Counted from the stretch's first letter, positions 10,090 to 20,770 are shown. The stretch is 34,163 nucleotides of DNA from Catenaria anguillulae PL171 (GCA_002102555.1 MCFL01000259.1:1-34163), one strand, 5' to 3'. The notes: a model not told the origin generated them from the sequence alone. Translations and numbers: made by a program.

Positions 10090-11690
10090 TTACGAGGTGA
10101 CCCAAGGAATGGGCTCGCCCGTGACGAGGTGGTGCGCGAGCGTGTTGTCGGCAAGGAACTTGCCCGCATCGTGGTGGTTGGGCGGGCACGCGAGCCCGGC
10201 GGTGGATGGCACGGACGGGTGCACGAGGTGGTGGTGCGTCAGGTGGCGCGACAGGGGCATGAGGCACGTGGTGCAGGTGATGATGGGGGCGTGCGACCAG
10301 CGCTCGGTGGCGGGCAGGTGGGCCGGGAGCCTGGTGGCAACGGGAAGGCGGCGCTCGGGTTGGGGTGCGGGCTGCACGTCGGGCCATGGCGCTGGCGGCG
10401 GCACAAATGGTGGGGAGGGTTGCGAGACGAGCGTCGGGTCGCGGACGTGGGCCAGTTCGGGCCTGTTGTCCCACACGCACGAGGCACCGTACGTGTTGGT
10501 GGTGGTTGCGTACTCACGCCGGCTGCCACGGGCCTGCGTTTTCCTGCTCCTCGTGCGTGTCACTCGGCCCTCATCATCCACGAGGCGCCGGTCTTCGCCG
10601 TTGCCGTAGAGCGTGACGACAGCCGACTCGTGTGCGGCCCACACCGACTCGTGCAGTACCTTGGTCATGATGCGGGTGATGCCGCCGACCAGTGCGGGAA
10701 TCGGCACCACGAAACGGCGGCGGGAAGGGTTGAGCTCGGCAATGAGCGACCGAGAGACAAGGCCGCACGCGGCAAACATGCCCCAGCTCGGCGCGAAGAA
10801 GAAATCGACAATGTCGCTGGCCCGCTGACGGACCGGGAAGGCTGCCTTGGTTTTGCCGCCGATCCACGTCACGAGCAGGTTGAGTGCCGCCTCACGAGCC
10901 GCAGAGCGGTCGTTGGCACCGGCTGGGCAGGTGAGCCAGTGGTCTTAGGCGTCGGTGACCGGCGCGGTCGGGGTCGAGCACCGCGAGCACCATTCACCTT
11001 CCGGGTACCGGTGCGGCCAGCGGTCAAAGTTGTACCTGCGCGTGGGGGCGCCGCCCGTCATGAATTTGAGGTGGCGAGCCTGCTGAAGGTTGCCCTCCAT
11101 GGACGAGTGCAGGTCGCCGGCTCGATGCCCGTTGTTGAAAACCCGCTCGGATTGAGCCGGGTGTGCCTCATGGAAATCGACCATGGGCGCCGCGAGAATG
11201 AGCTCGCCGACGGCACGGCACCGCCCGCTGGCGCGAATGAATGAGCGGGGGTCGGAGGTGACGAGCCGCGGGCGCAGGCATGGTGGTTGGGCTGTTGTGG
11301 GCGCGCTCGCCGGCCGGGCGCGGTGTTGGTCGCTCGGGCAGTCCGTGTGCTGGCGCGAGGAGCGCAGTGGTGGTGGTGGGGGCTGCGACAGGGCGTCCGA
11401 GGAAGGTGATGGGGGTGATGGGGTGGGCGACGGCGGCGGCGTGAGGGTTCGGCGGGCCGGTTGAGGGGCAGCTTGGGCTGGTGCCGCGGCGGACGGAGAG
11501 GGAGGTGGGGGGGAAGGCGAGGGAGGCGAAAGTGTAGGTGAGAGTGCCGCAAGAGATGAGCGAGGCTGCGAGGCGGGTATGCTGGAGGAGGAGGGACGAG
11601 GGTGGTTCTTTTTTTCTTTTTTCTTTTTTCTTTTTTGCTGGCTCTTTTTTTTCTTTTTTCTGGTGCGAAACCGGTAATGGTGGTGATCCA
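10090..11690 (-). pseudogene. LINE 2 ORF2 C-terminal region with zinc knuckle
   Basis: Continues ORF2 in the second frame after the A-rich tract: Lys-rich, then a long Pro-Ser-Ala linker, then GELILAAPMVDFHEAHP, GGAPTRRYNF and a zinc knuckle CSRC...DHWLTC near 10990-10925. One in-frame stop (TAA, near 10945) interrupts the knuckle. The part after it (MTWIGGKTKAAF to PIPWVTS) runs on to a stop at 10090-10092. A C-terminal CCHC motif is usual for ORF2 of RNase H LINEs. Confidence 0.7.
11605..11670 (-). repeat. A-rich (AAAAAAG)n tract inside LINE 2 ORF2
   Basis: Runs of six to eight A's broken by single G's on the minus strand. It encodes Lys-Arg-Glu-rich sequence in two frames, and the coding frame changes across it. 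It is prone to slippage and is the likely cause of the frame change; it could also be a remnant of a poly(A) tail from an older insertion. Confidence 0.6.
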
Positions 11691-13055
11691 CGGGCCAGTG
11701 CGGTTTGATGCGTCTGCGTAAACGTATTGAGGTTCAAGATTGTGAGAGAAACGGGAAGAAATTGACACGGGTATTTGGACGATGGCACCGCTGGGGAGTG
11801 GCGGCGGTGGAACGTATAGGTGGGAGGCGGGTGCTGAGGTGAAAAGGTGCGGGTTGGTGTTGCTTGGGTATTGAACGAGGAGGTCGATGCCGGAGGTGTG
11901 CTGGCCGAAAGCGAGGAAGTGGGCCGTGTCACAGAGAGCGAGCACGTCACGGTTGATGTAGGATACGTCGAGGGTCGTGCCAATGCGGGCGAGCTCGTCT
12001 GCGGCGTCGTTGCCGGACTTGTGCGGGTCGGCCTTGTCCTTGGAATGCCCCTTGACCCAGGAAAGGGTCAGGTGCAGGGACCTGTGCTTGAGCACCGCAC
12101 GGATGACGGTGCACTCGGCCGCGAGCTTATTGCGGGTGCGTTGCCGTGAGTTGGGCGGCGGCCTGTTGGGCTGCGGGAACTGGGTGCGAGCCAGCGCTAC
12201 AAGGGCTTGAGAGTCAGTGTAGGCATGCAGCCACGCACCGGGTGGCGCGGCGAGGAGCGCGACCAAGACGCCCCACGCTTCCGACCTCGTTGATGAGTGC
12301 TGACCCACCGGGAGGCGGGCGCTGACACTTGTGCCGTACCGCTCGTCGCCACCAAAGCCATGCGGGAAGTACGCACCACAGTCCGCCGGCCGTGGGTGGG
12401 GGTCTGCGTACTCCTCGAGCGACCCGTCTGTGTACGCAATGATGAGTTGCGCGGCCGCTGGGACATGTTCGGGCCTCAAGGGTATGGGGACGGGCCGCTC
12501 GGGTGGTGGTAGGTCGACATTGATGGCGGGCGGGTGGCCGACGAGCACAGTTGCGAGCCGCGCTTTGATCGCGTCGACGACCGGCTGGTGGTGAGGTGGA
12601 GGTGTGTGGGGCGCGCCGAGGAGCGAGAGAGGTTTGTGCGTGAGTTGCGGGAGGAGGGAGGAGGCTGGGGTCGTGTAGTCGTTGGGATTGAGCGGGTCTA
12701 CAGTGGGCAAAAGGAAGGGCAGTCGGGAGAGAGCGAGGGCGACAAAGCGAGAGAGGTCCAAGAGAGCAAAACGGTCGACTTTGGCCCGGTTGCCGGGGGC
12801 GAGCTTGGTGACATGGGCGTGGACGGCGGCAAAGGCATCTGCGGGGCCAGCCGTGGTTGGGTCGTCACCGCCAAAGGTGGTGGCAAAGCCGGGAAGCATG
12901 CATGTACCAGTATTGGGGAGCAGGTCGGAAAGGAAAAAGGCGTTGCGGTACCGTAAGAATGGCAGCACGGTGACGTACACATCCGTTGGTACAGCCGAGA
13001 CGATCGGTACACCGAGGGCTTGGGTGTCGAGTCGTGGCTGAGCCCGTATCGGCAT
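11691..13055 (-). CDS. LINE 2 ORF2 segment with type I RNase H domain
   Basis: An open stretch from MPIRAQPR, forming the connection after RT and then a full RNase H1-like domain. The catalytic set is present: D210 in AYTDGS, E in RSEAWGV, D in YTDSQ, and the last D in NDAADELA, with VKGHS before it. RNase H in a LINE degrades the RNA of RNA-DNA hybrids during target-primed reverse transcription, and its presence points to the I/Tad-like groups. After RNase H comes a region of about 100 residues, then a Lys-rich run encoded by an A-rich tract where the coding frame changes. The open frame outlasts the rest of the element, but it lacks its own promoter and is best read as a relic. Confidence 0.82.
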
Positions 13056-13540
13056 TGCACGGGAACACGAGGGTATCTACATTGGGCGAGGAGCAGAGAA
13101 ATAGGCTGAGGGGGTCGGGAATCGAGAGGCGAAGGTGGTGAAGGAGAGGAACGAGGTTGCCGAGCCAGCATTTGCTGTGTCGGGTGTTGATAGGTTGGGG
13201 GTGGGCGAGGGGCGAGAAGGGCAGGCACAGATGGTACTGGAGGTGGCAGAGGGAGGCCTTGAGGGGTATTGAGCGGTGGGAGGAGTCATTGAGCGCAACA
13301 AGGACCTCGGTCACTCGGGCTTGTGCCACGAGGTTAGTGAACGAGTCGGCGCGGAGGAAGGCGGGATGCCGCAGCGAGCACCCGGGTTGACGAAGCTGGC
13401 ATTGAGCTTGCGCTTGAGCAGCCCGTTGACCATGGTGTCACACAGCTTGAGCGTTGCAAGCGTTGGGACCGAGCCGAGTGTGCGGTACAGTGTCGAGGGG
13501 AACACAACCCGTTGCAGGAGCCAGTTAGCAAGCTTGGCCG

Positions 13541-13987
13541 TCACAGCCTTGCGAGACAGGATGCGGACGTAGTCTGCTCGACGGCCGAGTGCAGAAGCGA
13601 GAGTGTGATGGTGTCGGTGCCGGGCAGCGTGCTGTGGCATGCGCCTTTCAGCAGATCGTGCTTGAGGATCACCGCATACATACGATCGACGAGCACTTTG
13701 AAAAAGACCTTTGAGGCGCATTCCAGCAGCGTAATCGGGCGCATGCCCTCGGCGGTGCCTTGGTACCCGGCGGGGGTTTTCGGGATCAGGAAGATTGAGC
13801 CTACTTTCCACCCGTCTGGCACTTTGCGAGCAGCTAGGCAGGCATTGCACAAGTCGGCGAGGGCAGAGGCAGCTGGCAGTTCAGCGCGAGCGAGGAGACG
13901 GTACGAGATTTGCGATACGCCGGGAGCCGAGTCGAGCGACATGTGGCGGAGGGTGGACACGATGTGCTGGGCGTCTAGGTCGGTCAT
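13541..13987 (-). pseudogene. LINE 2 reverse transcriptase, N-terminal part
   Basis: Encodes the RT fingers: DSAPGVSQISYRLL (block 1), LCNACLAARKVPDGWK, IFLIPKT, MRPITLLECASKVFFKVLVDR (block 2) and a following helix. It breaks off at HSAVEQT before the palm. The next recognisable sequence (NWLLQRVVFPSTLYRTLG and onward, about 13530-13330) is already thumb. A deletion has therefore removed the catalytic aspartates, and the copy cannot reverse-transcribe. Confidence 0.85.
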
Positions 13988-14508
13988 GAGGCCATTCCAT
14001 GCCGCACGAGGCGCACGGGACTCGGGAGGCGGGAGAAGGCCTTCCTCCAGTGGGTATAGTCGATGGGCCTACATTTTTTGTCCATGTTGGCGGGCGGTGA
14101 CAGGGAGACAGATGGTGGGTTAATCGAGAACGGTTCAGCGACAAACCATACCCCAACTTGCTTCGCAATCACGTCTTTGACTGCTGGCGGCAAACGCACT
14201 CCCTCCCCGTCGACGAGCACGTGGTCCACGGACGACCTCGGCCGCTGCCGGTCAAGAAGCAGTCCGATCACTTTAGAGATTGCTGTCGGCGCTGTGGAGT
14301 GGCGCTCGGCGACAGCAAGGCGGACGGTATTTTCAACCGCCGCCGTCTCCTTGACTGTGTGAGATGCAGTGAGCGCGGCTATGCTGGCCGAGGGGTACTG
14401 GGAGAGGATGTGCGGTGTTGACGGGAAGTCGGGAGGTGGTACATATGTCTGCGTGTCGGGGCTTGTTGATGTGTGATGGAGCACCCAGCGTCGTCAGGCA
14501 ACATGGTC
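13984..14508 (-). pseudogene. LINE 2 start codon joined to ORF2 linker
   Basis: The first codons (MLPDDAG) resemble the ORF1 start of LINE 1 (MSPDDTG), but within about 25 bases the similarity ends. A different frame carries the ORF2 region that normally sits between endonuclease and RT (ISKVIGLLLDRQRPRSSVD, LPPAVKDVIAKQVGVWF). Most of ORF1 and all of the endonuclease are skipped at a junction near 14480-14495. Confidence 0.65.
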
Positions 14509-14950
14509 GGGCGGGTAACACGTGGAGTGGGCGGACTGGAAATGCCCTTGAGGTAATTCGGGACGCTGAGTCGATTGCCGGGGGTTGCCTGGGATGTCGG
14601 GTGCGACGACATACGAATGCCGCAAACGAGGCGGAGCCGCGGTGGTTGATATCGTAGGCTCGGGTTGGGCGGCCTGCAGGCGTGTCGTGTGGTGACGCCA
14701 GCGTGACCGACCACATGACAAGGGTCCCAAGGTCCCATGGCAGGACGAGTAGAGTAATCGTGCACGAAGCATGGGCGTGTCTTGGATTGTTTCCGTCCGG
14801 TGTGCGGTGTGTGGAAGATGGCAGAGGCCGCATCCTAGGATCATATGCAGTTGCCGTGTCGAACGCCTTGGACTTGTCTGTCTGTTGGGCGACAGAAGTC
14901 GAGCCATGTCATGATTGAGCTTGGCAATCACCCACAATTGCTTAGAAGAC

Positions 14951-14981
14951 GTGACGGTGACGGTGACGGTGACGGTGACGG
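14951..14981. repeat. (GTGACG)5 microsatellite
   Basis: Five perfect copies of the hexamer GTGACG plus one G. Hexamers keep frames open, which explains the long Gly-Asp and Val-Thr runs in the frames here. Confidence 0.95.
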
Positions 14982-15090
14982 AGGCGAGGACGGCGGAAGG
15001 CGAAAGGCGGGTGTACAAGGCATTTATAAATATGAAGATACGTACTGTAAAGACTCATGCACCAAGAAGAACCAAGCAGGAAAAGCAGAT

Positions 15091-15165
15091 GGAGCAAGAG
15101 CAAGGGCAAGAGCAACAGCAAACAGCAAGAGCAAGAGCAAGAGCAAGAGCAGGAGCAGGAGCAGA
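15091..15165. repeat. (GAGCAA)n imperfect microsatellite
   Basis: About twelve copies of GAGCAA or its variants (GGGCAA, AACAGC, GAGCAG). Purine-rich on the plus strand. No gene is apparent around it. Confidence 0.9.
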
Positions 15166-15402
15166 CACAAGGGCCGGGGATTGGCAGTGGCAACAGATAA
15201 CGACGTTTGACATTAATAAGTAAGGAACTTAACTGGTTGCGAGCGAGCCGTGGCCGTAAGTTGCTTGTCAACCTTCTGAGACGCTGTTTCTGAAGCTGAA
15301 GCGCATAATGTTGATGTCCACCGATCCGATCATGTCTTTGTCCTGCCGATCCTAGTTTCCCACACGCAGTGTGCTTGCGCTTCTCCCGCATCGACATTGT
15401 GC

Positions 15403-16835
15403 TCATTCAAAAGAATAAACACATACAGAGACCACAAGCGAGCCGACACCTGCACCAACACACCATGTTTCTGACTCAGCTGCTTGCCCGCCAAGATGAA
15501 CCAACCCCCAAGCCATCATGACGGCGACAAAGCCGTCGTACTTGTTAATATGCACGCAACAACGGCACCGTGGGGAATACAAACGTTCGTCCTGTCTCGA
15601 GGATGCGTGCACATCGCGATCCAAAATGGTGGCATTGGACTCTGTGCGTGGATTGCACCCAAGTCCAGCCACAATGGTGCAAATGCGACTGGGCAAGACA
15701 GCCGCGAGTGAAACGGGCCACAGCAACACAATCCCTCGACCTCCACACTGCCGCCATCAGCGCCCGTTGTGCGCACATGCCCGCCCGTCTCGTTGTTGTC
15801 GCCGGCATGGTGCCCCCCATGGGCCACATCTTTGTTTGGCTTGAGCGTGCGACATAAAAATTGAGCGTGGCTTCAAGGACAAACTCGCAAAGGGAGCTGG
15901 TGCGGCCGACCGTCTAGATCAACGAGCGGAGAGACAAGATGACGAGCCACATGTTTTGGCGGCGACGCTTGCATGCCTCGTCAAGTGAATCTGGTCGCGC
16001 GGGCAGCAATGCACGGCGTGGCGATGTACGGTGTGGGCGAGCGTGGCTGTAGAGGAGTTGGTGATTGGGGAAAGGACGGAAACGATTGCACAGCGTCGTC
16101 CATACTCTGAGTGCATTGTAGGTCGTGGTTGTTTAAGGGCCGACACCCACACTTGCGGCATGGACTGGCAACAAGCAAATTGCACCAAAAGGCTCCACAG
16201 AGGGCCAAAGTTGAGTTGGATGTCAACACAAGCGAGCGAGCAGAAGTTGTGGACAAGGCGTCACTGGCGGTCGTGGACATAATCACGGATCCTGGCCACG
16301 GGTGGTGCTGGCCATGGTCAAGGTGGTGAGCTTGTTGGGCGGGGTGGAGGCACAATAGGGGTTGTTTTGTTGTCCACCCAACGGCCTGCTTGATTCGGAG
16401 GGAGGAACGAATGGTCGCGGATACAATCGCGGTTGACGGTCCGCGCAGAAAGACGGTGTTGCATGTCGGTTGTGGGTGGTAGGCTCAAGGGACAGGAGGG
16501 AGAACATGAGCAAGCAGCAGTTACGAGTGTGACGGAAGCCACCACGGCGGCGTAGGCCTGATGGATGCTCAGGAGCGGACCATCGCCAGGAAAGTACATG
16601 AGAGGGCCAACTGCGAGGGCATGAAGCGGAAACGGCCATCGACTTGACAAAGTGTGCCAACGAGTACGGATCCACGGGCTCAATCAGCGGCAGAGGCCAT
16701 GGCGGTCGCGCAGCTCGATTTGATCGGTGGGCGACCCGACACGACGAGGCCAACCAACGAGCCAGGATGACGGGCTCCAACAGCGACGAGGTGCAAGATC
16801 GCAGCAGAGGAGGCAGAGTGGATGGACTGGAACAT
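15403..16835 (-). CDS. Possible multi-exon membrane protein, boundaries unresolved
   Basis: Low-confidence call. On the minus strand hydrophobic coding-like pieces lie in different frames: MFQSIHSASSAAILHLVAVG from 16835, HALAVGPLMYFPGDGPLLS with IHQAYAAVVASVTLV near 16610-16510, and a 108-codon stretch 15729-15403 with two hydrophobic ends (LLLWPVSLAAVLPS; AGVGSLVVSVCVYSF) and an N-glycosylation motif. Together they could be exons of one gene with short introns, or a decayed gene. I could not join them confidently and recognise no family. Confidence 0.25.
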
Positions 16836-18179
16836 GATTGTGCGGCGCTCACGGACCGGAGCACCCGATACTCGATGGGCGAGAGAGAGGGCGACGGCGG
16901 CGGGCGGGCGATTGGGCGGGTGGTGATGTCGCCGTCAGTCTGACAGGTTACCCTGCTCTGCCCGGCAGCCATGCCGGCGGGCCGGAAGGGACGGCTGGAG
17001 GACAGAGCCTTCATGGGCTTCATGGTTCATGGTTCATGGAGGGGAATTGAGCCAGTGGATGTGAGAGAGAGCGAAATGCCAACGACAACTGACCACCAAG
17101 GAACAGCAGTCGCTCCAACATAGGTACATAGATCGGTTAAGTCATCAATCGTAGACAGAGCCCGGTGCTTTCCACCCGTGCAGGTGGATCCGAGCTGGCT
17201 GTTGAGGCAAGGGGCCCTCATCTCAGCAGACTTGACGTGGAGGGTGGCCGCTGTTGACGGTGGACGGTGGACGGTGGACGGCGGGATGCTGGGTTCGTGA
17301 CCGTGGCATTGGGCAGTCCTTGGCTGTCATGGATGTGTTGCTCGTGCGGAGAGAATATGTTGCAGGGATCGGCCCACCCTGTCGTGTCAATGGTTTAAGT
17401 CGCCAACTCGATTGGCGGGCTCACTGGCGACGGGTGCGTGCGTGGGGAAAGAAGGTGCGAGGATGGCCAAGGACCGAAGGAGTCTGGCTTGTGTAAGCGA
17501 GGATCAGTATCTGCTAATCCACCATCGATTATCAGCCAGAGGCGGCCGAACTCCACAAAAACGATATACATATGAGTTGATGGCAAGCAGACTGCCGGTG
17601 CAAAGGTTCATGGCACGGACTGGATCAACCGGGAAAGAAAACCTGGTGGGTGCCAAAGATGTGTGTTGGTTTGGGACGAGCGACGAGGGAGGGGTTGAAA
17701 ATGTAACGGTAGGCTTTCAGGAGTATGATTTTCGCATCCGGACACAAAAAATACGTAGGTTACATATGTCAGAACATTATCAGCGGATGTAGTTGGCGCG
17801 CAATAGAGCGAGTGCCACGAAATACGTATATACACGAACATGGCCAAGGTTGTGAACAGGTGTGCCGGGTGCTGGCGTAGTTGTCTCACCCACAACGACA
17901 AAATTCAAAGTCCAGAATAAGGATTGGTCGATCCGCACGCGTTTGCTCGCGATTTCTGGCGTTTTCGACGCGTTTTTACGCGTTTTTACTGATCAAATCG
18001 GCACGTGTTTCAAAGTTTTTTAACAGCCCATTTCTCGAGGAGAGGTCGTATTGAAAAACGGCTAGTGCCAATCGATAGAGCGGTTGGGGTATGAGAGTAC
18101 GATGTGGGGGTCAAAAGGGGTATAAAGCATAGAGAAATTCGTCAGGATCACGCGAAGAAAATTCTGAAACATGGACTTA
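16836..18179. other. Region between possible gene and tRNA array, no gene recognised
   Basis: No motif-bearing frame on either strand. It holds a GACGGTG heptamer repeat at 17256-17284. From about 17940 the composition shifts to A+T-rich, with a near-repeat of acgcgttttt at about 17968-17990 just before the array. Confidence 0.45.
17256..17284. repeat. (GACGGTG)n short tandem repeat
   Basis: About four copies of the heptamer GACGGTG in a row. No associated gene. Confidence 0.85.
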
Positions 18180-19857
18180 GCGTATTTTTTATTAATTGCT
18201 AGGTAAGCGTGTGTGGTGTGTGTTGTGTGTGTGATGCGTGGGTGAGACTCACACTCACTCATGCAAATGTGGGGTACATACAGTATGTGTGGACGCAACG
18301 CAACGGAAGAATGAAATGCATGCACACCAAGGTACATACATGCATGTTGTATGGGGTGTGGGCAGCAGATAAATAGGTATACAAGTAGAATGAGCAACGA
18401 TTGATTGTGACTTGTGTGTGCGCGATTATGATTTTGTGGTGGTGTTTTTGACTCAAAACAGGGGTACAATATCAAGACGGGTAATGAATACAATGCTGCC
18501 CAAGGTGTGTATGTCATATGGAAAGAGTGAAGGATGTGTGAGAGTCGGACGCGCTTTTTGCGTGAAAAAGTGCCTATAAATTGCCCGTGACCGCTTTGGC
18601 GGGTCGAAAACTGTATTCTACGCATGCGATTGAGGTACTGTGAGAATTTGGAGCGGTTTTGATGAATCCAAGGGGTAGTTTTTGTGGTGAAAGCTCGTGT
18701 GGATCGGATCAACATGAGACAGACGCGTCCAAGTACATAAAACATGGTTGAACGATTCTCTGTCTCTCTCCAGTCAGAAACGTGTTGAGAGGAGGGCGAT
18801 TTATGCAACTCTGACGATGGTATGTTGAGTGCATGTGCAGAATACAGCTTTTTGTTTATTATGAAGTGAGAATATCTGACTTGTTTGAGTCGAAATGATG
18901 CGAAATGTGCACAGACTGAGTGACATGTTGGCAAACATGAGCTGTTTCTCGGCGTTTTAACTATACAATCAATCAGAGAAAAAGCTTCACTCAAATGGTG
19001 TTATACAAAGCGTATATGTGTACCTACGTAAAGAAACAAAAGTGTTTGTGAGCAGTGTACATATGATGTATTGGATGACAATGACCACATGGTGCTCGTG
19101 AAATCGGTGAAATCAGAATCGCGTGTTGCTGATCTGCGAAAACGATGATCGAGCAAAAGCGAGGCCATATGGACGATTCTCACTATATGGCGCACTATTC
19201 TGACTCGTTGACGTGATAGAGCATGCTCAAATACATAACCTAAATGAATCAAACATGTTTCCATGTGCTCAAAACATGGACCAATCAACCAACGAGTTGG
19301 GATTGTCAGAACACAGGACGCGATTTGTTTTTGTTTGGTGGGCAAATGAGCACTCGTTTATGTCGTTTAGAGCAACTAAAAGCGGTGTAGAGTGTCACAG
19401 AGGGTGGTAACAAGATATAGCTGTATTGAAGTGCCATTGAATCATTCTTTGGGGTAAACACAACGTCAGGATCGTCCAGCATTGTGCATATGGATCGATG
19501 GATGGACTCATTCACTCATTTGTCACCATTCTTGTGGTGGTTTAGCCTTGCTCTTGCTGCTAGACAAGAACAAGAACCATCGCAAACGAGTGAAACGAGT
19601 GAAAGCATAAGAGAACTCGAGTTACTCAAGACTGAATGGCCATTGTACTCACAAGAAACCCTCAAACAATCTCAACCACTACATGAAATCTAAATGTGTG
19701 AGTGGAATTGAGTGCTCTGAGGGACTTTTTCACGGGCCACAGCGTATAAAAGAGGCACAAAATCACTCAAGTGTACCGAAAGGCTGAAAAGAATGGCCAA
19801 AAATTGAAAAACTCTCACAGAAATCGACAAAGTCACCTGTTCAAAAAGTGCAAAAAA
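18180..19857. other. tRNA-free spacer of unit 1
   Basis: About 1.7 kb without a tRNA gene. It holds GT-rich low-complexity sequence (18200-18240), the perfect inverted repeat ACATAC-A-GTATGT near 18278, a TATA-like cctataaatt near 18570 beside a GC hairpin, and TATAAAAG at 19745-19752. Frames on the minus strand are open in this unit but broken in the others, so I call no protein. I recognise no 5S, U6 or SRP RNA. Confidence 0.6.
19745..19752 (+). promoter_or_regulatory. TATA-box-like TATAAAAG in spacer
   Basis: A consensus TATA box kept in all three units within an unchanged block of about 60 bases, roughly 106 bases to the left of tRNA-Ala, which is on the other strand. It could drive a small plus-strand transcript. 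No product is recognised. Confidence 0.35.
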
Positions 19858-19930
19858 TGGAGAATCCGGGCATCGATCCCGGTGCCTCTCGCATGCTAAG
19901 CGAGCGCTCTGCCACTTGAGCTAATTCCCC
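19858..19930 (-). tRNA. tRNA-Ala (AGC)
   Basis: 73 bases with a closed cloverleaf. Acceptor GGGGAAT pairs with ATTCTCC, the anticodon loop holds AGC (A34, read as inosine), the T-loop is standard and the discriminator is A. A run of six T's follows as a Pol III terminator. Confidence 0.97.
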
Positions 19931-20113
19931 GTGCCATTTAAGTGGGGTTTCTGGAGTCTTGGACCGAGAAATGGGTACTCCTTTGCAGTCTATGCTTTGA
20001 ACTGGGGGATAAATGATCTCTCCCATCCTTAATTCACACACAGTGCACAGGGGACATGTGCTGCTGCATTGAGTGCTCACAATAAAGGCATTCAAAACAA
20101 CAAAATCAACAAG

Positions 20114-20185
20114 TCTCCTGTAGTATAGTGGTTAGTATCCGCGCCTGTCACGCGCGAGGCCCGGGTTCGATTCCCGGCGGGAGAG
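20114..20185 (+). tRNA. tRNA-Asp (GTC)
   Basis: 72 bases. Acceptor TCTCCTG/CGGGAGA, loop CTGTCAC with anticodon GTC, T-arm CCGGG/CCCGG, discriminator G. TTTT follows within 10 bases. Confidence 0.97.
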
Positions 20186-20244
20186 TATCCTTTTGTTGCT
20201 CGAAAAAGTGTAGTTCTTGTAAAGAAAGGGCAAAAACGTTACAG

Positions 20245-20317
20245 TGCCTCCTAGCAGATTTGAACTGCTGACCTTCCGCTTACTAGGCGGACGCTCTGCC
20301 AACTGAGCTAAGAAGGC
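20245..20317 (-). tRNA. tRNA-Thr (AGT)
   Basis: 73 bases. Acceptor GCCTTCT/AGGAGGC with one T-G pair, anticodon loop CTAGTAA (AGT), discriminator A. A five-T terminator follows. Confidence 0.97.
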
Positions 20318-20401
20318 TTTCTTGTTTTTCTTCGTGTTGAATGGGATCCAGTCCCTATTCCCCCCACTCTGGCTGTGCAAATAGGAGCAAAAGGCACATG
20401 T

Positions 20402-20484
20402 TCCGACCACCCGGATTCGAACCAGGGACCTAAAGATTGCTATATCACTACAGTCTTCCGCTCTACCAACTGAGCTATGGTCGG
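20402..20484 (-). tRNA. tRNA-Tyr (GTA) with 10-base intron
   Basis: 83 bases including an intron of about 10 (TGATATAGCA) one base after the anticodon GTA, the canonical 37/38 site cut by the tRNA splicing endonuclease. Acceptor CCGACCA/TGGTCGG begins with C1-G72, a eukaryotic Tyr identity element. This is the only intron-bearing tRNA of the unit. Confidence 0.96.
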
Positions 20485-20697
20485 TGCTAGCAAATTGTTC
20501 ATTTTGCATGTACATGAAGGCGTTGTTGGTCAGCAATGATTCATGTCATGTTAGGTTCTGGCACAGAGTCACAGATGAATTGAAAAACACATAAATCCTT
20601 TGATTTGACAGATGCATTGGCCTTCAAGGAGGCTGTTTCCATTGCAAACTGTCGAGAAAGTCGCATGTTTCCTAAGCAAATCATTGAGTTTTACTTG

Positions 20698-20770
20698 TGC
20701 ACATGTGGGATTTGAACACGAGACTTGAGGATTCTGAAAGCAACAGCTTGAGCAAGTCGACCACGCGCGC
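20698..20770 (-). pseudogene. tRNA-Leu-like relic (CAG-like)
   Basis: 73 bases with an A-box (TGGTCGACTTG) and B-box (GTTCAAATCCC) and a 6-of-7 pairing acceptor, but the D and T stems mispair and the long Leu variable arm is missing. A loop TTCAGAA suggests a former Leu-CAG. One base differs between units 1 and 2, unlike the intact tRNA genes. It could still recruit TFIIIC. Confidence 0.6.

Larger units (their letters stand above)
9558..14585 (-). mobile_element. LINE 2: RNase H-bearing non-LTR retrotransposon, internally deleted
   Basis: Minus-strand element with its 5' end at about 14585 (shared 5' leader with LINE 1). After a start codon at about 14508 it passes directly into the ORF2 linker before RT (14484-13984), so most of ORF1 and the endonuclease are gone. 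Then come the RT fingers (13987-13541), RT thumb (about 13530-13060), RNase H (about 12440-11985), an A-rich tract (11605-11670), a proline-serine linker, a C-terminal zinc knuckle (about 10985-10925) and a tail ending at the stop 10090-10092. The RT palm with YADD is missing. The 3' end is not marked by poly(A); I place it at the 5' end of LINE 1, so the left limit is a guess. Confidence 0.8.
14586..15402. other. LINE flank with microsatellites, no gene
   Basis: Beyond the LINE 5' end there is no recognisable coding sequence. Two short tandem repeats lie here (listed separately). Open frames over them are repeats translated by chance. Confidence 0.5.

Noticed and set aside
9878-10867. Separate arginine- and proline-rich minus-strand proteins
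   Set aside because: They are other-frame readings of the LINE 2 C-terminal region.
10084-11244. Long plus-strand frame opposite LINE 2
   Set aside because: Shadow of the minus-strand ORF2 in GC-rich DNA; it has no motif of its own.
18062-18994. 310-codon open frame on the minus strand in the unit 1 spacer
   Set aside because: The matching sequence in units 2 and 3 breaks the frame several times, composition is low-complexity His/Thr/Ser, and no motif is seen. It is a chance open frame in GT-rich DNA.
20132-20536. Repeated 60-140 codon frames running through the array
   Set aside because: They are translations of tRNA genes and spacers (for example RVRFP, SSNL, GSSP strings from T-arms). 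They recur only because the unit recurs.
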